In this document: piece by piece, positions 35,306-44,500 of the stretch
Position numbering within the stretch: position 1 is the first letter of the stretch
Layout of the letters: the number at the start of each line of letters is the position of its first letter
Source: Curvibacter microcysteis
Lineage (GTDB): Bacteria > Pseudomonadota > Gammaproteobacteria > Burkholderiales > Burkholderiaceae_C
Assembly: GCF_028649435.1 (NCBI RefSeq)
Contig: NZ_JAQSIN010000012.1
Reading direction: 5' to 3' (one strand)
DNA: 64,000 bases
Translations under genes and position numbers: made by a program
The notes under the pieces: generated by a model
The model's database searches: none
Told to the model about the DNA's origin: nothing
What the model saw: only the letters and a program-made list of their open reading frames with translations

Positions 35306-37324
35306 TCAGGGCAGCTGGAAGCCCGCGATGTCCTGGCCCAATTGGTTCGACAGACTTTGCAACTGGTGGGCGGCCGATGAGGTTTTTTGCACCAGGGCCG
35401 CGTTCTGTTGGGTGGTGCGGTCCAGGTCTTGCACGGCGTGCCCCACCTGCTCGACGCCATTGGCTTGCTCGCTGGCCGCTTGGGCAATGTCTTGCAGCAA
35501 TTGGTTGACTTGCTGGGCCCGCTGCACCAGCGACTGCATGGTTTGGCCCGCCCCCTGCACGACCTGCGCCCCCGCGTCGATGCGCTCATTGCTGCCAGTG
35601 ATCAGGCCTTTGATCTCGCGCGCCGCGTCGGCGCTGCGTTTGGCCAGTTGCCGCACCTCGCCGGCCACGACGGCAAAGCCCCGGCCCGACTCGCCGGCCC
35701 GGGCGGCTTCAACCGCCGCGTTCAGCGCCAGGATGTTGGTTTGGAAGGCGATGCCGTCGATCACCCCGATGATGTCGCTGATGCGCAGCGACGCGGCGTG
35801 GATCTCGCCCATGGTGTCGCTCACGTCTTGCACGGTGTGCCCGCCCTCGGTGGCGAGTTGGGCGTTGTCGGCCGACTGTTGGGCGGCGATCTGGGCCTGG
35901 GCCGCGGTGTGCGCCACGGTGGAGCCAATTTCTTCCATGGCCGCGGCTTGTTCTTCCAGGGCGGCTGCCGAGGCATGGGTGCGTTCTGACAGGGCGTGGC
36001 TGGCTTCTGCGATGTCCTGGGCGGCGTGGCTGAGTTCCTGCGAGGAATGGGCCACGCTGCGAATCAGGCCCACCAAGGATTCATAGGCCTGGCGCAGGTC
36101 GATGATCACCCGGGCCGGTTCGTCCCGCCCCCAGGGTTGGGACGGGCCGCGCCGCAGGTTGCCGGTGGCCATTTCACGCAGGTGCTCGCTGATCAGGTGC
36201 AAGCCACCCCTTGTCACCAGGAAGAAGGTGTAGAAGAAATACGCCGCCAGCAGCAAACCCACGGCCACGATGACACCGGTTTGGTGCATGTCCGACTGGG
36301 TGCGTTCAATGCGTTGCACCAACAGCGCGTCCAGCTGGGTGTTCAGGCGCTGGGCCAGCGCGTACTGCGCTTGCAGCACCTGCTGGCTGGCCGCCACGTG
36401 GCTGGCTTGGTGTTGAGCACCGCTGTCCTTGACTTGCACAATGCCGTCCCGAACCGAGCTCAAAAAGGACTGGCTGTCGCGCACCACAGGCTCCAGGTCC
36501 AGGGGCTGGCGCAAGCCCGGGTTTTGGTTTTGGGCTTTGGCCAGGCCTTCGCGCAGGTTGCGCAGCTGAAATTCAGCCAGCGGCAGCACGTCGGCCACCG
36601 CTTGCAGCACGGCTCCGTTGGGCTGGCCGGCTTCGGCTTGGCGCAGCGCGGTCACGCCCAGGCTGCGCAGGCGCGACACGCCCTCATTCAGGTCGGGCAG
36701 CCGAAAGTAGGCCGCATCCATCAGGTAATAAGAATCCAGGTCGGGGTCCAGCGTGAGGTTGGAGCTGTCGGTGACCTGGGCCAGCAAGTTGTTGATGGCA
36801 TCGATGTGGGCGCTGTGGGCCTGGAACACCTCGGTGGCCCCGCGCACATGGGCAGTGGCCTGCCACAGGGTTTGGGCCTGGCGGTAGGCTTCGCGGACAC
36901 CCAGCTCGGCGCCCAGTGTGGGGTCCAGTTGAGCCACTTTGTCGTGCGCGGCTTGCAATTGGCGGCGCAGATCGCTCAGGTCCGCGCCGGCTTGGCCACC
37001 CAGCGCCGCGCTGGCGCTTTCGCGGCGCAGTTGCTGGGCCAGCGCCAAAAGGGGAAACAGTGCTTGGTTGTAGCGCACGCCCAGGCGCTCACGCTCCGCA
37101 AAGTGAACGATTTCATTTTTGGCGCTGTAAAAGCTCCAGGTGAGCCAGGCCATCGGGACGAGGAACATGGCGCAAATCAGGCTGGCTTTGGCGCCAAACG
37201 CCAGCTTGCGCATCAATTTGACGCCGGGCGCCCACAAACCGTGGGGGTAGAACACGCTGTCGATGGAGGCCGGTCGGCTGCGGGTGGTGCTGGGTGCAGG
37301 CAGAGACAAGGACTTGGGTGTCAT
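35306..37324 (-). CDS. Methyl-accepting chemotaxis protein
   Basis: This 672-residue receptor has a first membrane helix (ASLICAMFLVPMAWLTWSFY) and a long helical periplasmic sensor of about 280 residues with LDPDLDSYYLMDA, a pattern common in nitrate/helical-bundle type sensors. A second helix near VIVAVGLLLAAYFFYTFFL leads to a divergent HAMP and the signalling tip IAFQTNILALNAAVEAARAG. There is no C-terminal CheR-binding pentapeptide. It controls CheA in response to an unknown ligand. The ATG at 37324 is preferred to the GTG at 37351, but neither has a clear ribosome site. Confidence 0.9.
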   Translation of the reverse strand: MTPKSLSLPAPSTTRSRPASIDSVFYPHGLWAPGVKLMRKLAFGAKASLICAMFLVPMAWLTWSFYSAKNEIVHFAERERLGVRYNQALFPLLALAQQLRRESASAALGGQAGADLSDLRRQLQAAHDKVAQLDPTLGAELGVREAYRQAQTLWQATAHVRGATEVFQAHSAHIDAINNLLAQVTDSSNLTLDPDLDSYYLMDAAYFRLPDLNEGVSRLRSLGVTALRQAEAGQPNGAVLQAVADVLPLAEFQLRNLREGLAKAQNQNPGLRQPLDLEPVVRDSQSFLSSVRDGIVQVKDSGAQHQASHVAASQQVLQAQYALAQRLNTQLDALLVQRIERTQSDMHQTGVIVAVGLLLAAYFFYTFFLVTRGGLHLISEHLREMATGNLRRGPSQPWGRDEPARVIIDLRQAYESLVGLIRSVAHSSQELSHAAQDIAEASHALSERTHASAAALEEQAAAMEEIGSTVAHTAAQAQIAAQQSADNAQLATEGGHTVQDVSDTMGEIHAASLRISDIIGVIDGIAFQTNILALNAAVEAARAGESGRGFAVVAGEVRQLAKRSADAAREIKGLITGSNERIDAGAQVVQGAGQTMQSLVQRAQQVNQLLQDIAQAASEQANGVEQVGHAVQDLDRTTQQNAALVQKTSSAAHQLQSLSNQLGQDIAGFQLP

Positions 37325-37473
37325 GGTGGGTCGCGAGTGGGCAGGGTGCACCTGAACAGCAATAAGCGCACCACTTTTGCGTCTTTGCCTCCGCTTTCAC
37401 CTTGAATAATTTGATTGTTTCAGTCCATTCATCTGCTGATGATCATTTTTTGATGTCTGAGACGCTCTGTATT

Positions 37474-38340
37474 TCACATGGCCTTGAACAAATGAGCGTA
37501 AAGGCGGCTGACGGGCAGTTGTTCTGCGCGGTGGCTGAGGTTCAGGCGCAGCTTGCCGGCCTCATCGCGGTGCACGGTGTCGATGGCGCTGGCGCGCACC
37601 AGGGTGCCGCGGTGCACCTGCCAGAACAGCTGCGGGTCCAGTTGGGCCATGAGCTCCTTGAGCGGGGTGCGAATCAGGTACTCCTGCTCGGCGGTCAGCA
37701 CGCGCACATACTTGTCAGCCGCTTCGAAATAAAGCACCTCGTCGATGGGGACCAAGCGGATGGTGGCGCCTTGGGCACCGCTCAGGCTGGCTTGGATCAC
37801 CTTCAAGGGGGTTGCCGTCGGGCGGGCTGCAGCCGGTGCTGCCGCGGCGCCGGCCAGGCCCAGGCCGTGCTGCCCCAGCAGGGCGTGCAGTTGCTGCAGC
37901 GCGGGCGCCAATGCAGACTCCGTGGCGGGCGTGGGCGCACGCTGCGCCAATTGCTGTTGCAGGCGTTGCACTGTTTTTTGCAGTCGCTCTCTTTGCACCG
38001 GCTTGAGCACATAGTCCACCGCCTGAGCCTCAAAGGCCTGCAGCGCGTACTGGTCATAAGCCGTGACAAACACTAGGGCGGGAAAAGGGCGTCCCGCTGC
38101 GCTGGTGTCCCATTGTTCGGCCAGTTCCGCGGCGGCTTCCAGGCCCGTCTGACCAGGCATGCGGATGTCCAGGAACACCAGATCGGGGCGCAGGCGCAGG
38201 GCTTCGCGCACCGCACTCAAACCGTCACCCACGGGCGGCAGCAGGGTCAGGTCGGGCCACAGACGGCGCAGCTCGGCCATCAGGGCCTGGGCCAGCAGGG
38301 GTTCATCTTCAGCGATCAGGGCGGTCAAAGGCTCAGACAT
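37474..38340 (-). CDS. LytTR-family response regulator
   Basis: This 288-residue regulator has an N-terminal receiver (acid pair in ALIAEDEPLLAQAL, phospho-aspartate in LVFLDIRMPGQTG, lysine in DYVLKPVQ) and a C-terminal LytTR DNA-binding domain (RLVPIDEVLYFEAADKYVRV, then HRGTLVRASAIDTV). A Gln/Ala-rich linker joins them. It is read with, and overlaps by eight bases, the LytS-type kinase gene, so they form a two-component pair. Targets are unknown. Confidence 0.92.
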   Translation of the reverse strand: MSEPLTALIAEDEPLLAQALMAELRRLWPDLTLLPPVGDGLSAVREALRLRPDLVFLDIRMPGQTGLEAAAELAEQWDTSAAGRPFPALVFVTAYDQYALQAFEAQAVDYVLKPVQRERLQKTVQRLQQQLAQRAPTPATESALAPALQQLHALLGQHGLGLAGAAAAPAAARPTATPLKVIQASLSGAQGATIRLVPIDEVLYFEAADKYVRVLTAEQEYLIRTPLKELMAQLDPQLFWQVHRGTLVRASAIDTVHRDEAGKLRLNLSHRAEQLPVSRLYAHLFKAM

Positions 38341-39493
38341 GGGCAGCAGAGGGGGCTGTGGGGTGGTCGGTCGGGGTCAAGGTGTGCAGGCGAAAACGCA
38401 GTTGCACGGTGGTGCCTGGGCCCGGGTCGGCAGGGGCCAAATGAAGCTGGGCCTCGGGGCCGTACAGGGTGCGCAGGCGCTCGCGCACCTGGGTCAGGCC
38501 AAAGCCTCGCCCGCGTTCCTGAAGGGCGGGTGCGGGCGAGGCCGTGAGGCCCACACCGCTGTCCTGCACGGTGACGCTCAATTGCGGGGGCTGCCCCACG
38601 GCACCCTGCTCAACCCAGGCACTGATGCGGATGTGACCGCCTTCAACCTTGGGTTCCAGGCCGTGGCGGATGCTGTTTTCCACCAACGCCTGCAGCAGCA
38701 GCGGGGGGATGGCGGCCTGGGCCAGGTCCTGGGGCAGGTCCAGTTGGTAGCTCAGGCGGGGGCCCATGCGCACCACCATCAGCTCCAGGTAGTCGCGCAG
38801 GCGATCAAACTCCGCCTGCAGGCTGTGCTCGGTGCTGCGCGATGCGGTCAAGGTGGCGCGCAAGTAGGCGATCAGGTGGTCCAACATCTGCTGGGCGCGA
38901 TCCGGGTCAATGCCCACCAGGGCGCGCAGATTGGCCAGGGTATTGAACAGCATGTGGGGTTCGAGCTGGGTCAGCAGCAAACGCAGCTGGGCTTCCGTGG
39001 CCTGGTGCTGGGCTTCTTCCATGCTTTTTTGCAGCACCTGGCCTTTGCCTTGCAGGTAAAAGTAGCCGCTGATGACCACCCCGGCCACCAGGGTGACCAG
39101 CAGCGACGCCCGCAGTTGCTGCGCGCTTTGCCCTTCCCAGGAAGACCAGCCAAACCAGGCGTCCGCCAGGGCGGTGCCCGTCAGGTAGCCCAGCACGATG
39201 CCGCCGGCCACCAAAGCGGGGCCACGCCAGCCACGCGGCCATTGGGTTTTGGGGTCCACCCCCACCACAAAGCGGCCCAGGTCGATCACCGCCCAGTTGC
39301 AGCTGCCGATGCACAGCGAATACACCAGGGACACCACGTACGGCTTTTGTGGTGCAAAAAAGTAGTGCAGGGCCGAGATCACCAAGCTGGCGGACAGCAC
39401 CAGCACATAGTGCCGCAACAGGTGGAGGGGTTCGAACTTCATGGTCGGGTCCAGGGCACGCAGGTCCGCGTGCGGTGACAGCGTGTGACGCAT
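38333..39493 (-). CDS. LytS/YehU-type sensor histidine kinase
   Basis: This 386-residue membrane kinase has about four hydrophobic helices (for example VLVLSASLVISALHYFF, SLLVTLVAGVVISGYFYL), then a His_kinase domain with the phosphorylation site LLTQLEPHMLFNTLANLRAL and an ATP-binding part with LVENSIRHGLEP and GVGL. It should phosphorylate the overlapping LytTR regulator. The start is uncertain: ATG 39493 gives MRHTLSPHADL, and ATG 39442 would remove 17 residues. The upstream DUF6622 gene ends 19 bases before, suggesting a three-gene operon. Confidence 0.88.
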   Translation of the reverse strand: MRHTLSPHADLRALDPTMKFEPLHLLRHYVLVLSASLVISALHYFFAPQKPYVVSLVYSLCIGSCNWAVIDLGRFVVGVDPKTQWPRGWRGPALVAGGIVLGYLTGTALADAWFGWSSWEGQSAQQLRASLLVTLVAGVVISGYFYLQGKGQVLQKSMEEAQHQATEAQLRLLLTQLEPHMLFNTLANLRALVGIDPDRAQQMLDHLIAYLRATLTASRSTEHSLQAEFDRLRDYLELMVVRMGPRLSYQLDLPQDLAQAAIPPLLLQALVENSIRHGLEPKVEGGHIRISAWVEQGAVGQPPQLSVTVQDSGVGLTASPAPALQERGRGFGLTQVRERLRTLYGPEAQLHLAPADPGPGTTVQLRFRLHTLTPTDHPTAPSAAHV

Positions 39494-39512
39494 TGTCTCT
39501 GATGCAGCGGCC

Positions 39513-40046
39513 TCAGACCGCCGAGGTGCTGGTGGCCCATTCCCGGGCTGCGCGGTCGGTGTGCAAGGCCAGGCGCCACAGGCGCAGCACCCGTCCCAGG
39601 AACAGACCACTGAACGCCCCGAAGACGGCGCTGCCGACCCACGGAAAGGCCGCATCTTGCACCCAGGGGGCTTGCAGCGCCAGCGCGGCGCCCACGGTGT
39701 ACTTGGCCAAGAACAAACCCATCATGCCCGCCAGGGGCACCCAACTGCCCGGAACCGTGAAACGGCGCAGGTCCGGGTCGTAGTGGGTGCCGGCCGGCAG
39801 GGGGGCGCGTGCCACCCAAGTGGCCATGGCGCCAGCCAGGGCTGCCCAGCACAGCCAGCTCAGGGGCTGGGTGGGCCAGGCGCTGAGCACACCGTACAGC
39901 GAGAAGCCCGTCAGCCCCAGGGCGGGCAGCAGCACCCGGCTGGGCTTCATCTGGCGTGTCAGGGTTTGGCGCAGGCCGAGCCAGAGCAGGGCCACGAAGA
40001 GTGCAAATACCCAGCGCGGGGTGTTTTGAAGAATGAGCAAGAGCAT
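39513..40046 (-). CDS. DUF6622-like four-helix membrane protein
   Basis: This 177-residue membrane protein starts MLLLILQNTPRWVFALFVAL and has about four to five helices with the loop HYDPDLRRFTVPGSWVPLAG. I recall similar proteins annotated DUF6622 in Burkholderiales; function unknown. The start is supported by GAGG six bases upstream. Its position 19 bases before the LytS-type kinase suggests it may be a sensory accessory or target-linked protein. Confidence 0.75.
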   Translation of the reverse strand: MLLLILQNTPRWVFALFVALLWLGLRQTLTRQMKPSRVLLPALGLTGFSLYGVLSAWPTQPLSWLCWAALAGAMATWVARAPLPAGTHYDPDLRRFTVPGSWVPLAGMMGLFLAKYTVGAALALQAPWVQDAAFPWVGSAVFGAFSGLFLGRVLRLWRLALHTDRAAREWATSTSAV

Positions 40047-40939
40047 GTCAGGCCTCAGAGGGGTGGTGGGTTGATCGGTGATGGGCTGACTGTGCCTGCC
40101 CCGGGGGGGGCCGCGCGATCCCCTTGCGACGAAACCCCCCTGGCGCGGCGCGAGTTGCCTGCTGGCGCCGCTGAGATGCCGAGACCAAGCCCTGTCCGCA
40201 AATGCTTCTGGATGCTGGTTTGCACGCTTGAACAATCGTTCATTTCGGTTCTAAGATCAAACAAAAAAGTTGAAAATGATATAAAAATAGTACATTACAG
40301 GCATTTACAACTATTTAGTTGATACAGATGATTCTTTTTGTGAAAATTGGCAGAAGTTTTAATTGATCGAAGTGATTTCTGCCGCCTGATGAAGGCATGA
40401 CCGGTGTGGGTAGAGAGGGCTTCGATCGCGCCCGCCAAGCGCCATGTCGGTGCGAGCGGGTCAGGCCGTAGGCAAAGGGCTTGGCATGAAATCACCTCTT
40501 TTTTCGATCCTCCCCGTGAAGGCGGGGGACCTGCAGACCGACTGGTCAGACCCCTCGCGTCCAGTCCGGCAGCCCGTGTTTTGGCGGGCAGGGCTCGCTG
40601 CCTTCTGGGGCTGGCGGTGGTTGGGGTTGACAGCCATGACGCCCACCTTGACGGATGAGTCCGCGTCCGAGCCGCGCCTGACCGCCGATTGCATCGACGC
40701 GGGCATTCAAAACCCCGACGCCGGTGGCACTGCCATGAAGGCCGGCCTGGTCTCAGCGCGCCTGCGATTCAAGCGTGATGAGAACGCCATCTCGCCATGC
40801 GACGAGCCGCTTTGAGGTCGCCATGCGAGACGCGATGCGACACCCAATGACAAACACAGCGCATCAGTCCGACGCGGCCTGTGACGGGCTGATTCATGTC
40901 ACGGGCCCAGGCCAGGCCGTGACGAACAAGGGGAATGCG
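40047..40939. other. Long intergenic region with an AT-rich island
   Basis: This 893-base gap separates two divergent transcription units. Positions about 40225-40380 are strikingly AT-rich (for example GAAAATGATATAAAAATAG) in an otherwise GC-rich genome and probably carry promoters or transferred DNA. The rest is GC-rich. A 123-codon frame at 40444-40815 has no recognisable similarity and weak signals, so I do not call it a gene. No RNA gene or insertion sequence was recognised. Confidence 0.45.
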
Positions 40940-41545
40940 ATGAGTGGATTACTGCTGCGGGTCGGAATGGCCGTCCGGGTTGATAAAAAAAATACGGCCA
41001 GGCAAACAGTTGGTCTCGCTTGGAAAATCGATTTTTGGCGTATTTTGGGTGCCTGGTTTTTGCTGCTTGGCTTGTCATTGGGCGCGGCGCCAGCGTCTGC
41101 GGGAAATATATCTAATTTTGATGATGGAACGGGGCAGGGTTGGAAATCAGATGGGACTGGCCAAATTATACCGGTGACATCTTCTCAATTTCACTCGCCT
41201 AGTTTCTCAGGCACCGGATTTGGGCAAGGCATTGGTGCCGCACGGCAAACGTTTCCAGCGACTGTTGGAGCTCAAGTAAGCGCCAGTGCATGGTATAAGT
41301 GCCCCAACCCTTCCACTACTGTTGTAATAATGGCTGTTACTGTTGCTGGGAATAGTGTTGTGCCATATACCGGAGTTGTTGTTGGGTCGACTAACTGGGT
41401 TCAAGTTACTACTCCAACTGGGGTAGTTCCTGATAGCTCGGGTGTATCAGTTATATTGTCTACCAATCAGTCTGGCTGTTTTGTGGATGATGTAAATGTC
41501 GGCGGTGTGCAGGGTAATACCCCCGACGTTTCTCTCTCTCTCTAA
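40940..41545 (+). CDS. N-terminal part of the giant surface protein (signal peptide and carbohydrate-binding-like domain), ends at a frameshift
   Basis: This 201-residue frame starts at an ATG with AAGGGGA five bases upstream. A long signal peptide (LGAWFLLLGLSLGAAPASAG) precedes a beta-rich domain of about 140 residues: NISNFDDGTGQGWKSDG, SASAWYKCPNP, GSTNWVQVTTP and CFVDDVNVGG resemble a jelly-roll carbohydrate-binding module. The frame ends VSLSL-stop inside a TC repeat tract. The next frame picks up exactly the expected continuation, so this is the true start of the protein that runs to 48779. Base composition from about 41040 to 41520 is much more AT-rich than the repeats downstream. Confidence 0.75.
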   Translation: MSGLLLRVGMAVRVDKKNTARQTVGLAWKIDFWRILGAWFLLLGLSLGAAPASAGNISNFDDGTGQGWKSDGTGQIIPVTSSQFHSPSFSGTGFGQGIGAARQTFPATVGAQVSASAWYKCPNPSTTVVIMAVTVAGNSVVPYTGVVVGSTNWVQVTTPTGVVPDSSGVSVILSTNQSGCFVDDVNVGGVQGNTPDVSLSL

Positions 41546-44500
41546 GGCCACCCCCCCCAGTCTGACGGTAGGTGCTGCCAGCGATTACAGCTTCACCATC
41601 TCCAACGCCGGCGTGTCAGCAAGCGGCACGACGCTCAACGTATACGAACAACTGCCCGCCAACATGGCCTTCAACAGCGGGTCCAGCGCGGCGGGTGGGA
41701 CGGTCACGCCCAGTGGCGTGAGCTGCAGCGTGGTCAGTGGCACCGTGGCCAGCGGCCAACTGCTGAATTGCGCCGTCACCTTGCCCAGCGGCTTGGCGGC
41801 GAGCACTGGCTCGGCCAACTTCACGCTCAACGTCACGCCCCAGGCGGGCGTGGCCAGCAGCGTGGTCAACAAGGCACGCATCGACGCCACGGGCGCCAAT
41901 GCGGCGCAAACCCCCAGTGCCTGCACGGCCACTGGCTCGCCCGCAGGCTGCGCGGTGACGGCTTCTCAATCGGTGGGCACTGGCGTCTCGCTGGGCTTGA
42001 CCAAAGCCAACCCAGCCAGTCTGCTGGTGGGCAGCAGCCGCGACTATCAGCTAACGCTCAGCAACACGGGCACCAACCCCAGTGCCACCAGCCTGGTCGT
42101 GTACGACCAATTGCCGGCCAATTTCCAGTACGACGGTGCGGCCCCGCTGGCAACTGGCAGCGTCACGCCCACGGGGGTCAGCTGTGCCAGCAGTGGCCAG
42201 ACGAGCACCGGTTTGTTGCTGACCTGCACCGTGAGCTTGCCCGCTGGGGGGGTGCCGGCCAGCACCGGCACGGCCGCCTTCAGCATCAGCGCCACACCCT
42301 TGGCGGGCGCCGCTGGCGTGTCCGCCAGCAACAAAGCCGCCATCGATGCCACCGGCCTCAACGCGGCCCAGACACCGTCCAACTGCACGGCCAACAACAC
42401 CCCCACCGCCGGCTGCGCCGTCGCCGCTGCCATGACCCCCATCGCGCCGGCCACGGCGGCGCAGTCCCAACTCAGCATCGCCCCGGCGGGCCCCTTGGTG
42501 GCTGGCGTTGCCAGTTACACCCTGACTGCGACGGCGCGCGACAGCGCTGGCAATGTGGTCACCGGCCAGTCCTCCACCTACAACTTCAGCAGCTCCGGGG
42601 GCAGCCTCAGTGCCGCCAGTTGCAGCACCGCCACCAGTGGCGGCAGTGCAGGCTCTTGCTCGGTCACTTTGAGTTCCAGCGTGGCGGGCAGCTACACCGT
42701 GAGCGCCAGCCTGAGCGGCACGGCCATCGCCGGCAGCCCAGGCACTGCCGTCTTTGTGGCCGGGGCCGCCACCGCCTCTGCATCTCGGGTCAGCATCAGC
42801 AGCGGGCCCAAGGCGGCCAACGGCAGTGATGCGTACACCATCACGGCCACAGCCTATGACGCCAACGGCAACCTGGTCAGCAATGCCAGCAACACCTTCA
42901 ACTTCAGTGCGCCTGGCGCTGGGGCAGCGCTCAGCGCCAGCACCTGTACCAGCACCACAGGCACTTGCTCGGTCACCCTGACGGCGACGACCGCCGGCAG
43001 TTACGCCATCACGGCCAGCCTGGGTGGTACGGCGGTCGGCGGGACCAATCCGGTCACCGGCGTCTTTGGGGCCGGCGCCGCCACGGCAGCCGCATCTCGG
43101 GTCAGCATCAGCAGCGGGCCCAAGACGGCCAATGGCAGTGATGCGTACACCATCACGGCCACAGCCTATGACGCCAACGGCAACCTGGTCAGCAATGCCA
43201 GCAACACCTTCAGCTTCAGTTCGCCTGGCGCTGGCGCTGCGCTCAGCGCCAGCACCTGTACCAGCACCACAGGCACTTGCTCGGTCACCCTGACTGCGAC
43301 GACCGCTGGCAGTTACGCCATCACCGCCAGCCTGGGGGGGACGGCGGTGGGCGGGACCAACCCCGTCACCGGCGTCTTTGGGGCCGGGGCCGCCACCGCC
43401 TCTGCCTCGCGGGTCAGCATCAGCAGCGGGCCCAAGACGGCCAATGGCAGCGATGCGTACACCATCACCGCCACGGCCTACGACGCCAACGGCAACTTGG
43501 TCAGCAATGCCAGCAACACGTTCAGTTTCAGTTCGCCTGGTGCTGGCGCTGCGCTCAGTGCCAGCACCTGCACCAGCACCACAGGCACTTGCTCGGTCAC
43601 CCTGACGGCGACGACCGCTGGCAGTTACGCCATCACCGCCAGCCTGGGGGGGGCGGCGGTGGGCGGGACCAACCCCGTCACCGGCGTCTTTGGGGCGGGG
43701 GCCGCCACCGCCTCTGCCTCGCGGGTCAGCATCAGCAGCGGGCCCAAGACGGCCAACGGCAGCGATGCTTACACCATCACCGCCACGGCCTACGACGCCA
43801 ATGGCAACCTGGTCAGCAATGCCAGCAACACGTTCAGTTTCAGTTCGCCTGGTGCTGGCGCTGCACTCAGTGCCAGCACTTGCACGAGCACCACAGGCAC
43901 TTGCTCGGTCACCCTGACGGCGACCACGGCCGGTAGCTATGCGATCACCGCCAGCCTGGGCGGCTCGGCGGTGGGCGGGAGCAACCCCGTCACCGGCGTC
44001 TTTGGGGCCGGCGCCGCCAGCGCTGCGGCCTCGCGCGTGGCCATCAGCAATGGGCCTCTGACGGCCGACGGTGTGGCGGCTTACACCTTGACTGTGACGG
44101 CGTATGACGCCAATGGCAATGTGGTCAACGGGGCCAGCAACACCTTCAGTTTCAGTGCGCCAGCGACCGGCGCCACCTTGAGTGCCAGCACCTGCACGAG
44201 CACCACCGGCTCCTGCTCGGTCACCTTGCGGGCCACCGCCGCAGGCAGTTACCCCATCACCGCCAGCCTGGGTGGCACGGCGGTGGGTGGGACCAACCCG
44301 GTGACAGGCGTGTTTGTGGCCGGCCAGCCCGTGGCCACGGCTTCCCGCTTGGCCATTGACGCCGGGCCCAAAACGGCCAACGGAGCGGATGCCTACACGC
44401 TCACCGTCACCGCCTATGACGCCCAGGGCAACCCCAACACCAGCACGGCCAGCACCTACAGTTTTGATTCCTTGCAGCCCAGCAGCGGGGCCACCTTGAG

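Noticed and set aside
40444..40815. 123-codon frame in the long intergenic region
   Set aside because: No recognisable similarity, no strong ribosome site, and composition fits non-coding DNA; kept only as a remark.
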